A DNA stretch of 64,000 bases, from assembly GCF_014841125.1 (NCBI RefSeq), contig NZ_JACYTQ010000002.1, positions 310,001 through 374,000 on the forward strand, read 5' to 3'. Below are positions 8,103 through 17,527 of this stretch, in pieces (positions within the stretch are counted from its first letter, which is position 1; every line of letters begins with the position of its first letter). The position numbers were made by a program, and so were the translations under genes. This DNA is from Echinicola arenosa. Lineage in GTDB: Bacteria > Bacteroidota > Bacteroidia > Cytophagales > Cyclobacteriaceae. Below the pieces are notes generated by a model, which was not told where the DNA came from, did not search any database, and was given only the letters and a program-made list of their open reading frames with translations.

Positions 8103-9896
8103 ATGTTAAGTCCTTCCTATAGCCCAAATGAATACCATAAACTTCCCGATGTACCTGGTGTTTACAAGTACTTCAACGGAGAAGATGATTTAATCTACGT
8201 CGGAAAAGCCAAAAGCCTCAAAAAAAGGGTAGCAAGTTATTTTATGAAGAGTGCTGGACTGAACTTGAAAACCAAAAGAATGGTAAAAGAGATTCGAAGG
8301 ATCGAATTTACCATGGTCAATTCCGAGTTTGATGCTTTATTATTGGAAAATAATCTCATCAAAAAATCCCAGCCCAAATACAACATTCTTCTTAAAGATG
8401 ACAAGACCTATCCATACCTTTTAGTCACTAAAGAGCATTTTCCGCAAATCTACCCCACACGAAAAGTAATTCCCTCAAGAGGAACTTATTACGGTCCCTT
8501 TGCCAGTGTTAAAGCCATGAACAATGTATTGGAGTTGATCAGGAGCTTATTTACAATCCGTACCTGCAAACTTGATTTAAATCCATACAAAATTGCAGAG
8601 CAAAAATACAAGGTTTGCCTGGAATACCACATTGGAAACTGTCTGGGGCCATGCGAAGGGCTACAATCGGAAGACAGTTATCTAAAAGACATTGACCAAG
8701 CCAAAAATATTCTAAAAGGAAACCTCGGTATTCCCAAGGCTTTTTTTAAATCCAGGATGCAAGAGGCAGCAGAAAATCTTGCCTTTGAAGCAGCTCAACG
8801 GTACAAAGACAAGCTGGAATTATTAGAAAAATACCAAGCTAAATCTTTGGTTGCCAACCCGCAAATCACCAGTTTGGATGTTTTCTCCATCGTCACTGAT
8901 GAGAAGTTTGCCTTTGTGAACTACCTTAAAATTAAAAATGGCGCTATCCACATTACCAAAACAGTAGAACTCAAGAAAAAGCTCGATGAAACAGAGCAAG
9001 AGCTTTTGCTTACGGCCATTTTTAGGTTACGTGATCAATTCCAAAGTGACTCTAAGGAAATTATCAGCAATATTGATTTAGAAGAACCCATTGAGGGGCT
9101 TCACTTAGTGGTACCAAAAATTGGAGATAAGAGAAAACTAATCGAATTGTCACTGAAAAATGCCATGTATTACAAGAAGGAAAAAGCTTTGGCCAGTGGA
9201 AAGGTGAAGGAAAAGAAAAACAGAATCCTGCTACAACTTCAAAAAGACCTTTCACTGAAAGAAATTCCTGATCATATAGAGTGCTTTGATAACTCCAATA
9301 TTCAAGGCGCTTATCCTGTAGCCAGTATGGTTTGTTTTCTTGATGGCAAGCCTGCAAAAAAAGAATACCGCCATTTTCATATTAAGACAGTAGAAGGTCC
9401 CAATGACTTTGCCAGCATGACTGAGATTGTAGGAAGGCGCTACAGCCGACTTCTCAAGGAAAACAAAGCATTGCCTAAGTTGATTGTCATTGATGGCGGA
9501 AAAGGACAGCTTTCCGCTGCTGTGGAAGCCATGAAATCCTTAGGAATTTATGGAATGGTTCCAGTAATTGGCATTGCCAAAAAACTAGAGGAGATTTATT
9601 TTCCAGAAGACTCCTACCCGCTTCATATCGATAAAAAATCAGAATCATTAAGGCTCATCCAACGTGTAAGGGACGAAGCCCACAGATTTGCCATCACCTT
9701 TCACAGAGATGTAAGAAGTAAAAATTCTTTTAAAACTGCCTTGGACCAAATCGAAGGAATTGGACCACAAACAACCAACAAGTTATTGCAACATTATAAG
9801 TCAGTTAAAAAAATCAGAGAAGCTTCTGAAGAGGAAATCGCGGAGATCATTGGTAATGACAAAGCAAAAAAAATCATCAATTTTATCAAACAATAA
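8103..9896 (+). CDS. uvrC: UvrABC excinuclease subunit C
   Basis: A 597-residue nuclease that makes both incisions in nucleotide excision repair. The N-terminal GIY-YIG-type domain is visible (PGVYKYF and LIYVGKAKSLKKRV, residues 18-40), followed by the Cys-containing linker, a UVR-type segment near residue 210, the RNase H-like domain (HIECFDNSNIQG, about residue 390; IVIDGGKGQL, about 460) and a helix-hairpin-helix near the C-terminus (IEGIGPQTTNKLL). It appears monocistronic, between a terminator and a convergent gene. Confidence 0.96.
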   Translation: MLSPSYSPNEYHKLPDVPGVYKYFNGEDDLIYVGKAKSLKKRVASYFMKSAGLNLKTKRMVKEIRRIEFTMVNSEFDALLLENNLIKKSQPKYNILLKDDKTYPYLLVTKEHFPQIYPTRKVIPSRGTYYGPFASVKAMNNVLELIRSLFTIRTCKLDLNPYKIAEQKYKVCLEYHIGNCLGPCEGLQSEDSYLKDIDQAKNILKGNLGIPKAFFKSRMQEAAENLAFEAAQRYKDKLELLEKYQAKSLVANPQITSLDVFSIVTDEKFAFVNYLKIKNGAIHITKTVELKKKLDETEQELLLTAIFRLRDQFQSDSKEIISNIDLEEPIEGLHLVVPKIGDKRKLIELSLKNAMYYKKEKALASGKVKEKKNRILLQLQKDLSLKEIPDHIECFDNSNIQGAYPVASMVCFLDGKPAKKEYRHFHIKTVEGPNDFASMTEIVGRRYSRLLKENKALPKLIVIDGGKGQLSAAVEAMKSLGIYGMVPVIGIAKKLEEIYFPEDSYPLHIDKKSESLRLIQRVRDEAHRFAITFHRDVRSKNSFKTALDQIEGIGPQTTNKLLQHYKSVKKIREASEEEIAEIIGNDKAKKIINFIKQ

Positions 9897-9930
9897 AGCC
9901 GAAAGCATGCTCTCGGCTTTATTGTTATTT
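9891..9930. terminator. Bidirectional terminator between uvrC and gldN
   Basis: A perfect 12-bp inverted repeat (9891-9902 with 9913-9924) around a 10-nt loop that contains GCATGC. It begins within the uvrC stop codon region and is followed on the plus strand by TTATTTTT. It can serve both convergent genes. Confidence 0.85.
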
Positions 9931-9946
9931 TTCTTCATCCGAATGA

Positions 9947-10768
9947 CTACCATTCCCAAAGACTATTCTCAAATTCCAGAAGGTCATATTCAAACTTTAA
10001 ACCATCTAAGAAGGCCTGCAATTCTGGAGTGGCATTGTTAGGGTCTACCATGTCCGCAATCAATGCATCATCCGCATTTGAATATTTCCTGACCACTGAC
10101 CTGAACAATCTCAAATCAAATGCTTGGCTATAAGATAAGTCTTTAGAAGTATTACTAAAGTTGATCCACTTCGCTTCTGGATGGTTCTTAAAATACTCAT
10201 AGAAGTCTTTGTACCTGATATAGGCAATTGTCTTCTGACCAGCATTAGAGTTGGTCTGGGAAGGCATCACCAAATGAAGGTATTTGATATCAAACTTTAC
10301 TTGGGAATGATGCTTATCAAACAAGAAATCTTCTTTAAAGTCCAAATAATAGATATTTTTCACAAAGATACTGTCACCATTGGCTGCTATCCAGAAATTG
10401 GTCTGAAAATCAGCAATGGAAAGAGGCTCTTTAAATTCCTCATCTGCAAATACTTCCAATGCATTTTCTTCCACAACTGCTTTGTAAATACTGTTGACAA
10501 TACCGTTTTGCTTGGTATCACCTGTACCATAAAGCGGATGGTTGAATTTTTCCCTTAAGTCAATTCTTCTCCAAACCCCAATTTGATACATTTTATCATC
10601 TTCCCGAATGGGGTGGGCCGAGAACACAGTATCCACTTCAAACTGTCTGTCGCCGCCACTGGTTGGATCGACACTGGTCGCACCAACCTGAGCATTAACC
10701 GTTCCACCCAAAGCGGAAATGATCAACACTAATAATGCTCCAAGGAATTTTACATGTAGTATTTTCAT
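9947..10768 (-). CDS. gldN: Gliding/T9SS protein GldN (PorN)
   Basis: A 273-residue periplasmic protein with a signal peptide ending near residue 26 (GTVNAQ). It shows the family pattern of a conserved DKMYQIGVWRRIDLREKFN segment followed by TGDTKQNGIVNSIYKAV and an aromatic-rich C-terminal half. In known systems GldN/PorN joins GldK/PorK in the periplasmic ring below the outer membrane. It is the last gene of gldKLMN, 52 bp after gldM, and ends at the bidirectional terminator shared with uvrC. Confidence 0.92.
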   Translation of the reverse strand: MKILHVKFLGALLVLIISALGGTVNAQVGATSVDPTSGGDRQFEVDTVFSAHPIREDDKMYQIGVWRRIDLREKFNHPLYGTGDTKQNGIVNSIYKAVVEENALEVFADEEFKEPLSIADFQTNFWIAANGDSIFVKNIYYLDFKEDFLFDKHHSQVKFDIKYLHLVMPSQTNSNAGQKTIAYIRYKDFYEYFKNHPEAKWINFSNTSKDLSYSQAFDLRLFRSVVRKYSNADDALIADMVDPNNATPELQAFLDGLKFEYDLLEFENSLWEW

Positions 10769-10820
10769 AACAATATCTTTTTCTCCTCAAATGAAGGCCT
10801 CTTAATCAAAACGCTCTGAA

Positions 10821-12422
10821 TTACTTTATTGGTATCCTGATGATTTCGTTTTGCGTACTTTTAATTTTGTTACCTCTAAAATTGGTTCTTGTTATCTCAG
10901 TAACCTGAATTACCAAAGCGTCACCACTGCGCGCTGCTGCAAGCAGACTTCTAATGGCCACATTCTCTCCGGATATATTCACCTGATCCCTAGGAACCTC
11001 ATTTCTTAGCAATTTCACAACTCCACCTGTAACTTCAAAATTCGCGTCTTTTGGCATTGTTCTGCCAAAAGTTGGTTCAGGAACAGCTTTTATTAATAGC
11101 TGAGATGGACCTGGAGCAGGATATGGAGTACTTAGATCAATTGCGCCTCGAGCATCGAAGGGTCTGATCGTAGGAGCTGGAACTGGTCTGATGTCGTATG
11201 TCTTGGTACCAATTTTGGCTCCACCACTACTTACTCCAATATTTACTTTACCAGAGTTACCCGGAATAATAGTCACATCACCCGGTTTACTGCCCTTGAT
11301 GGCTTGTCCGTTGCTCACAGCAAACTCAGGTGCATAACTGTTACCTAAAGCAGGCACTTTGATGCTCAATTCATTGGCACATTCCGCATAGAGCTGCTGA
11401 ATGGCCTCTGCGGTTACTTCGATGGTAGGATTGGCCACAAAGTAGTCGTAATCTACTGACAACACTTTATCTTCTCCTCCTACATTTACCATGATTTCCC
11501 CTTTCAAGGTTCTCTTCGCAAGGCCTCTGTCATCATAACTATCAGCAGGCCCTACAGGAAAACTAATTTTTCCAAAGCCATTCTCTACTGGAATCTCTCG
11601 TCCATCTGCCGTCATTTTTGGCTGAACAGAAGAGGATGCAGAAGCGATGAACAAACTACCTTCAAATTTGGTCCCTGCTGCTACAATATTGGAGTTAGCC
11701 GAAACGGTTGCTTCGAAGATATCCGACTTCATATAGAAAGACCCCAATGACTGGGACAATTCAGACAAAGCCTCACTCTCAATATTCAATACCTCATTTT
11801 CATATTGACTGATAATTGCCAATACAGCCCCTAAGGGGGATTTAACAAAGTTTAAATTAACGAAGTCCTTGTATCTAACGTCCGGATCATTCTTGAATAG
11901 GTCAATTTCTTCAGCATCCTTAGCGATTTTCTCGAACTCGAGTGGAACACCTATTTCTTTTAAGATGGCAGATACCTCTTGAGGATAAGCATTTAGCTTC
12001 TCCTGCATTTCATACCCCTTCTTATTATTGTTAAAGATATTACCAGCAATATCCGTGTTTTTCAAGGCACTGTTTTTAAACTGCCCTTCATCATTGATCG
12101 CATTGGATGTGGTGATAAGGTCCTGCTTCAGCCCTTCCAAATAGTTAAAGATTTCGGAGGTCTTTTCCCTGATTTGCTCAGCAGCCTTCACTTTGGGCAC
12201 ATCTTTGGCATTATTGCCTTGCTCATCAACAATTGACCGTATATTGTCTACTGTCTTGACATTTTTTAATCTATAATTCTTGGAAGTTCTTTCCAAGCCA
12301 TCGTTCAGAAGAATAAACTTCTGAAGGATCTGATTACTTACTTGTAGCGCCAGCAGAGCGGTCAGAACGAGATACATCATCCCGATCATCTTCTGCCGTG
12401 GCGTCTCTTTACCACCGGCCAT
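10821..12422 (-). CDS. gldM: Gliding/T9SS motor protein GldM (PorM)
   Basis: A 533-residue inner-membrane protein with a short cytoplasmic start (MAGGKETPRQKMIG), one membrane helix at about residues 13-30, and a long periplasmic part. The periplasmic part begins with helical segments (residues 30-220) and continues into beta-rich domains rich in Pro and Gly. GldM and GldL form the proton-driven motor of type IX secretion and gliding, with GldM spanning the periplasm to reach the GldK/GldN ring. Order K-L-M-N and length (about 515-530) fit the family. Confidence 0.95.
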   Translation of the reverse strand: MAGGKETPRQKMIGMMYLVLTALLALQVSNQILQKFILLNDGLERTSKNYRLKNVKTVDNIRSIVDEQGNNAKDVPKVKAAEQIREKTSEIFNYLEGLKQDLITTSNAINDEGQFKNSALKNTDIAGNIFNNNKKGYEMQEKLNAYPQEVSAILKEIGVPLEFEKIAKDAEEIDLFKNDPDVRYKDFVNLNFVKSPLGAVLAIISQYENEVLNIESEALSELSQSLGSFYMKSDIFEATVSANSNIVAAGTKFEGSLFIASASSSVQPKMTADGREIPVENGFGKISFPVGPADSYDDRGLAKRTLKGEIMVNVGGEDKVLSVDYDYFVANPTIEVTAEAIQQLYAECANELSIKVPALGNSYAPEFAVSNGQAIKGSKPGDVTIIPGNSGKVNIGVSSGGAKIGTKTYDIRPVPAPTIRPFDARGAIDLSTPYPAPGPSQLLIKAVPEPTFGRTMPKDANFEVTGGVVKLLRNEVPRDQVNISGENVAIRSLLAAARSGDALVIQVTEITRTNFRGNKIKSTQNEIIRIPIK

Positions 12423-12459
12423 ATATCCAGTTAAATTTTAGTTCTACAATAAATTTAAA

Positions 12460-13272
12460 TCAACCTTTCATGGCGGTCAACATGCCACCATAAATGTTGT
12501 TCAACGAGCTAACGTTTTTGTTTAATTTAGCCAATTCGGCCTTGAATGTTTCAGTTTCTTTACCGGCTTCATTCAAGCCTTCCATAGCTGCTGTCACGTT
12601 AGAGTAGAACTTATTAAGAACTTTCACATGACTGTTAGCGTCTTGTAATTCCATTTCATACACTGCGTTCAATGCAGAAAGGTTTTGGGTTACAGAAACT
12701 ACCTGATCACGGTATTCCTTTGCTTCTTGGGATGCAGAAGACATTTCTGTCAATGCCGCAGCAGTTTTACTGTAAGATTGGTTAATATCAACTAAAGTTC
12801 GGGATGCTGTTTTTACATTTTCTGCGTATTCGGATGTCGCTACTGCTGCATCTGCCACGGTGCCCATTTTTTCAGTAGACTTGGCCAAATTCTGAAGACC
12901 TCTACCTAGATTTTCAATAAGATCAGAACCTATGTTTCCATCTTCTAGCATTTTGTCCAACTTCTGAGAAACATTATCACTCGCAACCGCTGCAACCGCT
13001 GCCTTACGAGGTTTTGCTGGCGCAGCCTCATCAGCAAGTTCAGGGTAAACTTTGCTCCAATCCACTTCTTTAGCTTTGGGTTCAAAAGCAGATAAGAAGA
13101 AAATCAAGGCTTCGGTGGAAAGCCCTACTCCAATCATTAGGGAAGCAAATGGCCAATCTAGGATTTTGAACATGGCTCCTAGAATAACTACTGCGGCACC
13201 AATCCCATAAATCTTTGGCATAATCGTGCCATAAAACTTATGAGCAAATGAATTTTCGTTGTTTTTTGACAT
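12460..13272 (-). CDS. gldL: Gliding/T9SS motor protein GldL (PorL)
   Basis: A 270-residue inner-membrane protein with two membrane helices at about residues 22-38 and 42-62, then a cytoplasmic domain rich in helices. The second helix carries an acidic residue in LSTEALIFF (Glu54), corresponding to the glutamate thought to carry protons in the GldL/GldM motor. An Ala/Lys-rich linker (residues 75-100) precedes the helical C-terminus. A (TG)8 tract lies upstream, between it and gldK. Confidence 0.95.
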   Translation of the reverse strand: MSKNNENSFAHKFYGTIMPKIYGIGAAVVILGAMFKILDWPFASLMIGVGLSTEALIFFLSAFEPKAKEVDWSKVYPELADEAAPAKPRKAAVAAVASDNVSQKLDKMLEDGNIGSDLIENLGRGLQNLAKSTEKMGTVADAAVATSEYAENVKTASRTLVDINQSYSKTAAALTEMSSASQEAKEYRDQVVSVTQNLSALNAVYEMELQDANSHVKVLNKFYSNVTAAMEGLNEAGKETETFKAELAKLNKNVSSLNNIYGGMLTAMKG

Positions 13273-13297
13273 AGGTAGTAAAAGTATAGTTAATTAA

Positions 13298-13313
13298 TGT
13301 GTGTGTGTGTGTG
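13298..13313 (+). repeat. (TG)8 dinucleotide repeat in the gldK-gldL spacer
   Basis: Eight exact TG units in the 55-bp spacer between the gldK stop and the gldL start. On the transcribed strand it reads (CA)8, 25 bp before the gldL ATG. Confidence 0.95.
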
Positions 13314-13327
13314 ATTTAGTGTAGTGA

Positions 13328-14422
13328 TTAACGTCTTCTTCGTCTTGATGCTCTTACGTCCATGGAACCGGATCTACCGATAAAGGTCATCACCGTTCTA
13401 AAACCGATGTGGGCAGTCTTGACATCTTGGTATTCATAAGTTCGTGTACTGGTTTCAAGATAATGGGCAATATCTTTCCAAGAACCTCCACGAACCACTT
13501 TTCTTGATTCATTTTCATCTTCATACTTCGGGTCCAGATCCCAAGTCAAAGCACTTCCAGCCGGATTGTAGGCATCTTCTACCCATTCAGCAACATTACC
13601 TGACATGTTGTAAATACCGAAGCCATTTGGAGCATAAGTATCAACAGGGGCAGTATAGGCAAAGCCATCATCGATGTAATTACCTCTACCAGGTTTAAAG
13701 TTGGCCATCAAACAACCTCTTCTATTTTTTAGATATGGACCTCCCCAAGGGTACTTTGCAATTTCTTTACCACCTTTGGCAGCATATTCCCACTCAGCCT
13801 CTGAAGGAAGTCTGAATCTTGGCATATCGTATTCCGACTTATCGTTGGCATTCATGTGATAAGTCTTCCACTCACAGAATTTTTTGGCTTGTTCCCAAGA
13901 AATACCAACTACTGGGTAATCATCAAATGCAGGATGTTCAAAATAATACTCCATCAACGGATCTCCATAGTGGTGGGTGAAACTTTGGGACCAAACAGTG
14001 GTATCCGGAAGTAATTCATCGATATTGAATTGAGGAGGATCTTTTAAGGTAGTAGGTGTGGACAGGGCAAGCTCCCCCATTCTTACAGCTTCCAAAAATT
14101 GACGATACTTATTATTGGACACTTCATACTTGTCCATATAAAATTCAGATATCGTAACCTGCTTGTTCAAAGATGACTTACTTACGGCGATATCTTCATC
14201 AGCCTGTCCCATCCAAAAAGTCCCCGCTTTCACCGGAACCATTTCGTGTGGTAGAGTTTGTTGCCAGCCCGATCGGTTTGGCACACCTGTCACCTCACCT
14301 GAGGCGTTGGCCTTTTCACTGGCAGATCCCTTACTACCAAAAAGACCACAGCCTTGTAGAAGCACCGATGCTGCCAGCACCATTACTCCCGTCAAATACC
14401 GTGAGTTCATTTTCTTGTACAT
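13328..14422 (-). CDS. gldK: Gliding/T9SS lipoprotein GldK (PorK)
   Basis: A 364-residue outer-membrane lipoprotein. The lipobox LLQGC follows a short hydrophobic signal, then a Ser/Gly linker and a formylglycine-generating-enzyme-like (SUMF1) domain (VPVKAGTFWMGQAD, YPVVGISWEQAKKFCEWK, RLPSEAEWEYAAKGG, VVRGGSW). In known systems GldK forms the periplasmic ring with GldN; the SUMF1 fold there is structural. I chose the ATG at 14422; a TTG at 14443 and an ATG at 14410 are alternatives. The C-terminal tail RASRRRRR is strikingly basic. Confidence 0.94.
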   Translation of the reverse strand: MYKKMNSRYLTGVMVLAASVLLQGCGLFGSKGSASEKANASGEVTGVPNRSGWQQTLPHEMVPVKAGTFWMGQADEDIAVSKSSLNKQVTISEFYMDKYEVSNNKYRQFLEAVRMGELALSTPTTLKDPPQFNIDELLPDTTVWSQSFTHHYGDPLMEYYFEHPAFDDYPVVGISWEQAKKFCEWKTYHMNANDKSEYDMPRFRLPSEAEWEYAAKGGKEIAKYPWGGPYLKNRRGCLMANFKPGRGNYIDDGFAYTAPVDTYAPNGFGIYNMSGNVAEWVEDAYNPAGSALTWDLDPKYEDENESRKVVRGGSWKDIAHYLETSTRTYEYQDVKTAHIGFRTVMTFIGRSGSMDVRASRRRRR

Positions 14423-14538
14423 ATATGACACTTTAGTTGACAATTCCTGAATTACTTGATTAACGTCGATTTACCAAGATCGAAATTTAACAGAAAATAC
14501 TAAAACAAAGCAAAAATTAGGAAAAATTTAATCCTTCC

Positions 14539-15516
14539 TTAATACCTAAATCGCGGTGTTCTTTGTATGATCTTTTGTACTTTTCTCGTTACTGATGGTA
14601 AATTATACGACAACATAAATTCGTGCGAACTAGGGGCTTTTGCCTCATTCCCACCAACTACCAAATCAAACGCATACCCTAACCTTAGGGACCTATCTCT
14701 TAACAATTGATATCCAAATAATACTGACAAGGACTCTTCCCCTCTATATGCCAATCCGCCACTAATCCTATCATTATGTGTGGCTATAACGCTGACATCA
14801 TATGAAAAATTATTAAAACCTACACTTTTCACCAATATACTTGGGTCAAAAGTCACTTGTGCAAACGTACTTATTCTATATCCAACCTGCAAATAACTAT
14901 GATTGTTTAATTGATTATCAAATGCGCCATTTCCGAAATCAAAGGTAGGCTCATTAATATGACGGGAACTAAGTCCTACATAATACTTTGTAGTTTCATA
15001 CAATAATCCAGCTCCAAAATTAGCACTCATTTGACTCTCATCCCCGCCCATAGGAATACTTGGGTCAGGATTGACTACATCTATCTCATCATATTTTATG
15101 GTGCTTGAAAACACACCTCCAAACACACCTAAGCTAAGCGTCCCTCTCCTTAACTTACGATGATAAGCCAAAGATAGATTGATATCCTGATTAGTAGTTG
15201 GACCAATATCATCATTTGTAAATGACAAACCCCAACCAAAATTCATTGTTGGGATTCTACCACTAGCGGTAAGTAACTGGGTGGTAGGGGCTCCTCCTTG
15301 CCCGGTAGAGGTGCTGTAGCCTAGCCATTGACTCCTGTGTAGTGCTGAAAATCTATATCCACTTTTTTGGCCTGCATAAGCAGGATTATAAAAAAGCCCA
15401 TTATACATGTATTGTGTAAACTGGGCATCTTGCTGCGCCATCACTGACGAACTGGTAATTATTCCAAGGGATATGCTTGAAAAAAGTATAAAACAAAGGT
15501 AAATTCTCTTTTTCAT
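14539..15516 (-). CDS. porP: PorP/SprF family outer-membrane protein
   Basis: A 325-residue outer-membrane beta-barrel with a signal peptide ending at VMAQQ, then DAQFTQYMYNGLFYNPAYAG, the hallmark start of PorP/SprF proteins. Strands alternate through to a C-terminal aromatic residue (PRFRY). The family works in type IX secretion; PorP in Porphyromonas gingivalis lies directly upstream of porKLMN, as here, so this is likely the core copy rather than one of the SprF paralogues that accompany adhesins. It lies 116 bp upstream of gldK. Confidence 0.9.
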   Translation of the reverse strand: MKKRIYLCFILFSSISLGIITSSSVMAQQDAQFTQYMYNGLFYNPAYAGQKSGYRFSALHRSQWLGYSTSTGQGGAPTTQLLTASGRIPTMNFGWGLSFTNDDIGPTTNQDINLSLAYHRKLRRGTLSLGVFGGVFSSTIKYDEIDVVNPDPSIPMGGDESQMSANFGAGLLYETTKYYVGLSSRHINEPTFDFGNGAFDNQLNNHSYLQVGYRISTFAQVTFDPSILVKSVGFNNFSYDVSVIATHNDRISGGLAYRGEESLSVLFGYQLLRDRSLRLGYAFDLVVGGNEAKAPSSHEFMLSYNLPSVTRKVQKIIQRTPRFRY

Positions 15517-15596
15517 GTGTATTAAAAGTATATTATCCTCAATATATCTAGTCTACACAATTATAATCGAATTTACCTTATAAATGTTGAGTTTTT

Positions 15597-16370
15597 TTAG
15601 ACGTTATTTACTTTTTTAATATATAACTCCAGCGCCCCCGTCATACTTGGTGCATTAGGCATTGGTGCTTCTATATCCAAAGTAAGTTCTTGATCCCTTA
15701 CACTTTTTGAAGTCGTTGGTCCAAAAGCGGCTATTCGGGTAAACCCCTGCTCAAAATCCGGAAAATTATGGATCAAAGACTTGATTCCAGATGGGCTATA
15801 AAACGCCAAAATATCATATTTGATATCCTTCAAATCTGACAAATCCGCAGCTACTGTGTGGTAAATTATCGCCTCTGTGAATTCTATGTTATTTTTTGCC
15901 AGGTACTCTGGGATATCATCTTTTCTGATATCAGAACAAGGGAATAGATATTTTTCTCCCTTGTGCTTTTTGAAATAATCAAATAGGTCGGCTGCAGTTC
16001 TCACCCCAACAAAAAGCTTTCTTTTCCTGATCACAATGTATTTTTGCAAATAATGAGCTGTTTGCTCTGAAATGCAGAAATACTTCATATCAGCTGGCAT
16101 CTCGATTTTAAGCTCATGGCAGATACTAAAAAAATGGTCAATGGCATTTCTACTCGTAAAGATGACTGCGGTATGCTTTAAAATATCGATTTTCTGCTTT
16201 CTAAAATCCCTGATAGAAACCGGTTCTACCTGAATGAAAGGTCTAAAATCGATTTTGAGATTGTACTTTTCGGCCAACTGAAAGTACGGAGACTTTGCGT
16301 CTGAAGGTCGAGGTTGAGAAACCAAAATACTCTTCACCGGCCGAAATCTGTCTTTGGTAGATTTTGTCAT
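15597..16370 (-). CDS. hemD: Uroporphyrinogen-III synthase (HemD family)
   Basis: A 257-residue soluble protein with the two-domain HemD pattern: an N-terminal half with ILVSQPRP and KHTAVIFTSRNAIDHFF, and a second half with LAFYSPSGIKSLIHNF and IAAFGPTTSKSV. The family closes linear hydroxymethylbilane to uroporphyrinogen III in haem synthesis; residues are poorly conserved, so function is inferred from pattern and length. It sits 46 bp after the DUF4271 gene and 80 bp before porP, in the same direction, so it may share their transcript. Confidence 0.85.
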   Translation of the reverse strand: MTKSTKDRFRPVKSILVSQPRPSDAKSPYFQLAEKYNLKIDFRPFIQVEPVSIRDFRKQKIDILKHTAVIFTSRNAIDHFFSICHELKIEMPADMKYFCISEQTAHYLQKYIVIRKRKLFVGVRTAADLFDYFKKHKGEKYLFPCSDIRKDDIPEYLAKNNIEFTEAIIYHTVAADLSDLKDIKYDILAFYSPSGIKSLIHNFPDFEQGFTRIAAFGPTTSKSVRDQELTLDIEAPMPNAPSMTGALELYIKKVNNV

Positions 16371-16416
16371 ATTGTCTTTTTTCTACTTTTGTTTTCTCTA
16401 GTTGATTTACCTGAGA

Positions 16417-17523
16417 TCAGCCCATGACTATCTTTACAATCAATAGAAATGGAACCATTTCAGAGGTGCAAAGGTAAGAAAATAAATGGTAACTTTTAAA
16501 AGGCACTTTTTTTAACATTAAGTAAAAAAGTCTAAAAATGCCCAATAAATAAACTAAAAGAAACAATGTCACCGCATAATTCATTATCTGGTCCATAGCG
16601 GTGGTGCCTTGCAAATAAAATCCAAAAATCACTACAAATAAAAACAATAACACAATAAGAAGGCCTCGAACTAAATAAAAGAACTGACTGAAATCCAGTC
16701 GATCAAGTTGATAAATCACCGCAAATAATTTGATCCAAAAATATTTAAGGAATGACAAAACCATGAAAATAGCCGTTCCCGATAGCCAGACCAAGAATAA
16801 ATAATTTAGATTTCCCTCCAAAAATTCTTCTAGCAAAGGCACATCCATAAAATGGATGGCAGACATGATAAACAAGGAAACCAGCATGCTAAACACCAAT
16901 AGATAAAACAAAACATCTGAGGAAAACACTTTTCCTCCACTGCTTGAGTCGGAAAATTCATCAGAAAAAACTGCTACTGGACGAAGTGCTGATTGGAAAA
17001 CCAAGGGATAAGTCACTTTAAATATCGCTACCAAAGCCAATATCACGATCAAAGCCACAATCAAGAAGTCCTTCACTTCATCCTTTATCCTTAAAAGGTT
17101 CCCTTCTGCGTTTTTTCCCTCGGTCACCCCACTGGCTTTCTTAAAAATACCTTTCTTGATTGAAATGGCATCTTCATCAATTCCACTTTTATAGATCAAC
17201 AACTCCACTTTGCCAAGGGAATCACTCTGTATCAACCCTTCAATCGTCTTCATAGAAGTAATGAAGTTGGTATCCGACTTGGTGTAAAACCAAAGTTTAT
17301 CTCCTAAAAAAACAGCAGACTCCTTTGGCACTTGGATATCAAAAGAGGCTTTTGGGAAATCCGTAATGTCAAGTTCCACAGCCGCCATCACTGGAGAAGG
17401 CAGCAAACCGCCTTTGTGTTTTATACTTATTTTTGGATTATAATTCTCCAGTACTTGTCCTTGGACAGTCGCAACAATCAACAAACCAAAACAAAATAAA
17501 AACAGCCTTGCAAATAGCTTCAT
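16417..17523 (-). CDS. DUF4271-type integral membrane protein
   Basis: A 368-residue protein with a signal peptide (MKLFARLFLF... to VQGQ), a periplasmic stretch of about 130 residues and then about seven membrane helices. The segment YPLVFQSALRPVAVFSDEF opens the DUF4271 domain. Function is unknown to me. The ORF can be read to 17565, but the ATG at 17523 gives a clean signal peptide and a 4-bp spacing to the upstream barrel gene instead of an overlap. It is linked to the TamA-like gene and hemD in one direction. Confidence 0.85.
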   Translation of the reverse strand: MKLFARLFLFCFGLLIVATVQGQVLENYNPKISIKHKGGLLPSPVMAAVELDITDFPKASFDIQVPKESAVFLGDKLWFYTKSDTNFITSMKTIEGLIQSDSLGKVELLIYKSGIDEDAISIKKGIFKKASGVTEGKNAEGNLLRIKDEVKDFLIVALIVILALVAIFKVTYPLVFQSALRPVAVFSDEFSDSSSGGKVFSSDVLFYLLVFSMLVSLFIMSAIHFMDVPLLEEFLEGNLNYLFLVWLSGTAIFMVLSFLKYFWIKLFAVIYQLDRLDFSQFFYLVRGLLIVLLFLFVVIFGFYLQGTTAMDQIMNYAVTLFLLVYLLGIFRLFYLMLKKVPFKSYHLFSYLCTSEMVPFLLIVKIVMG

Positions 17524-17527
17524 AAAA

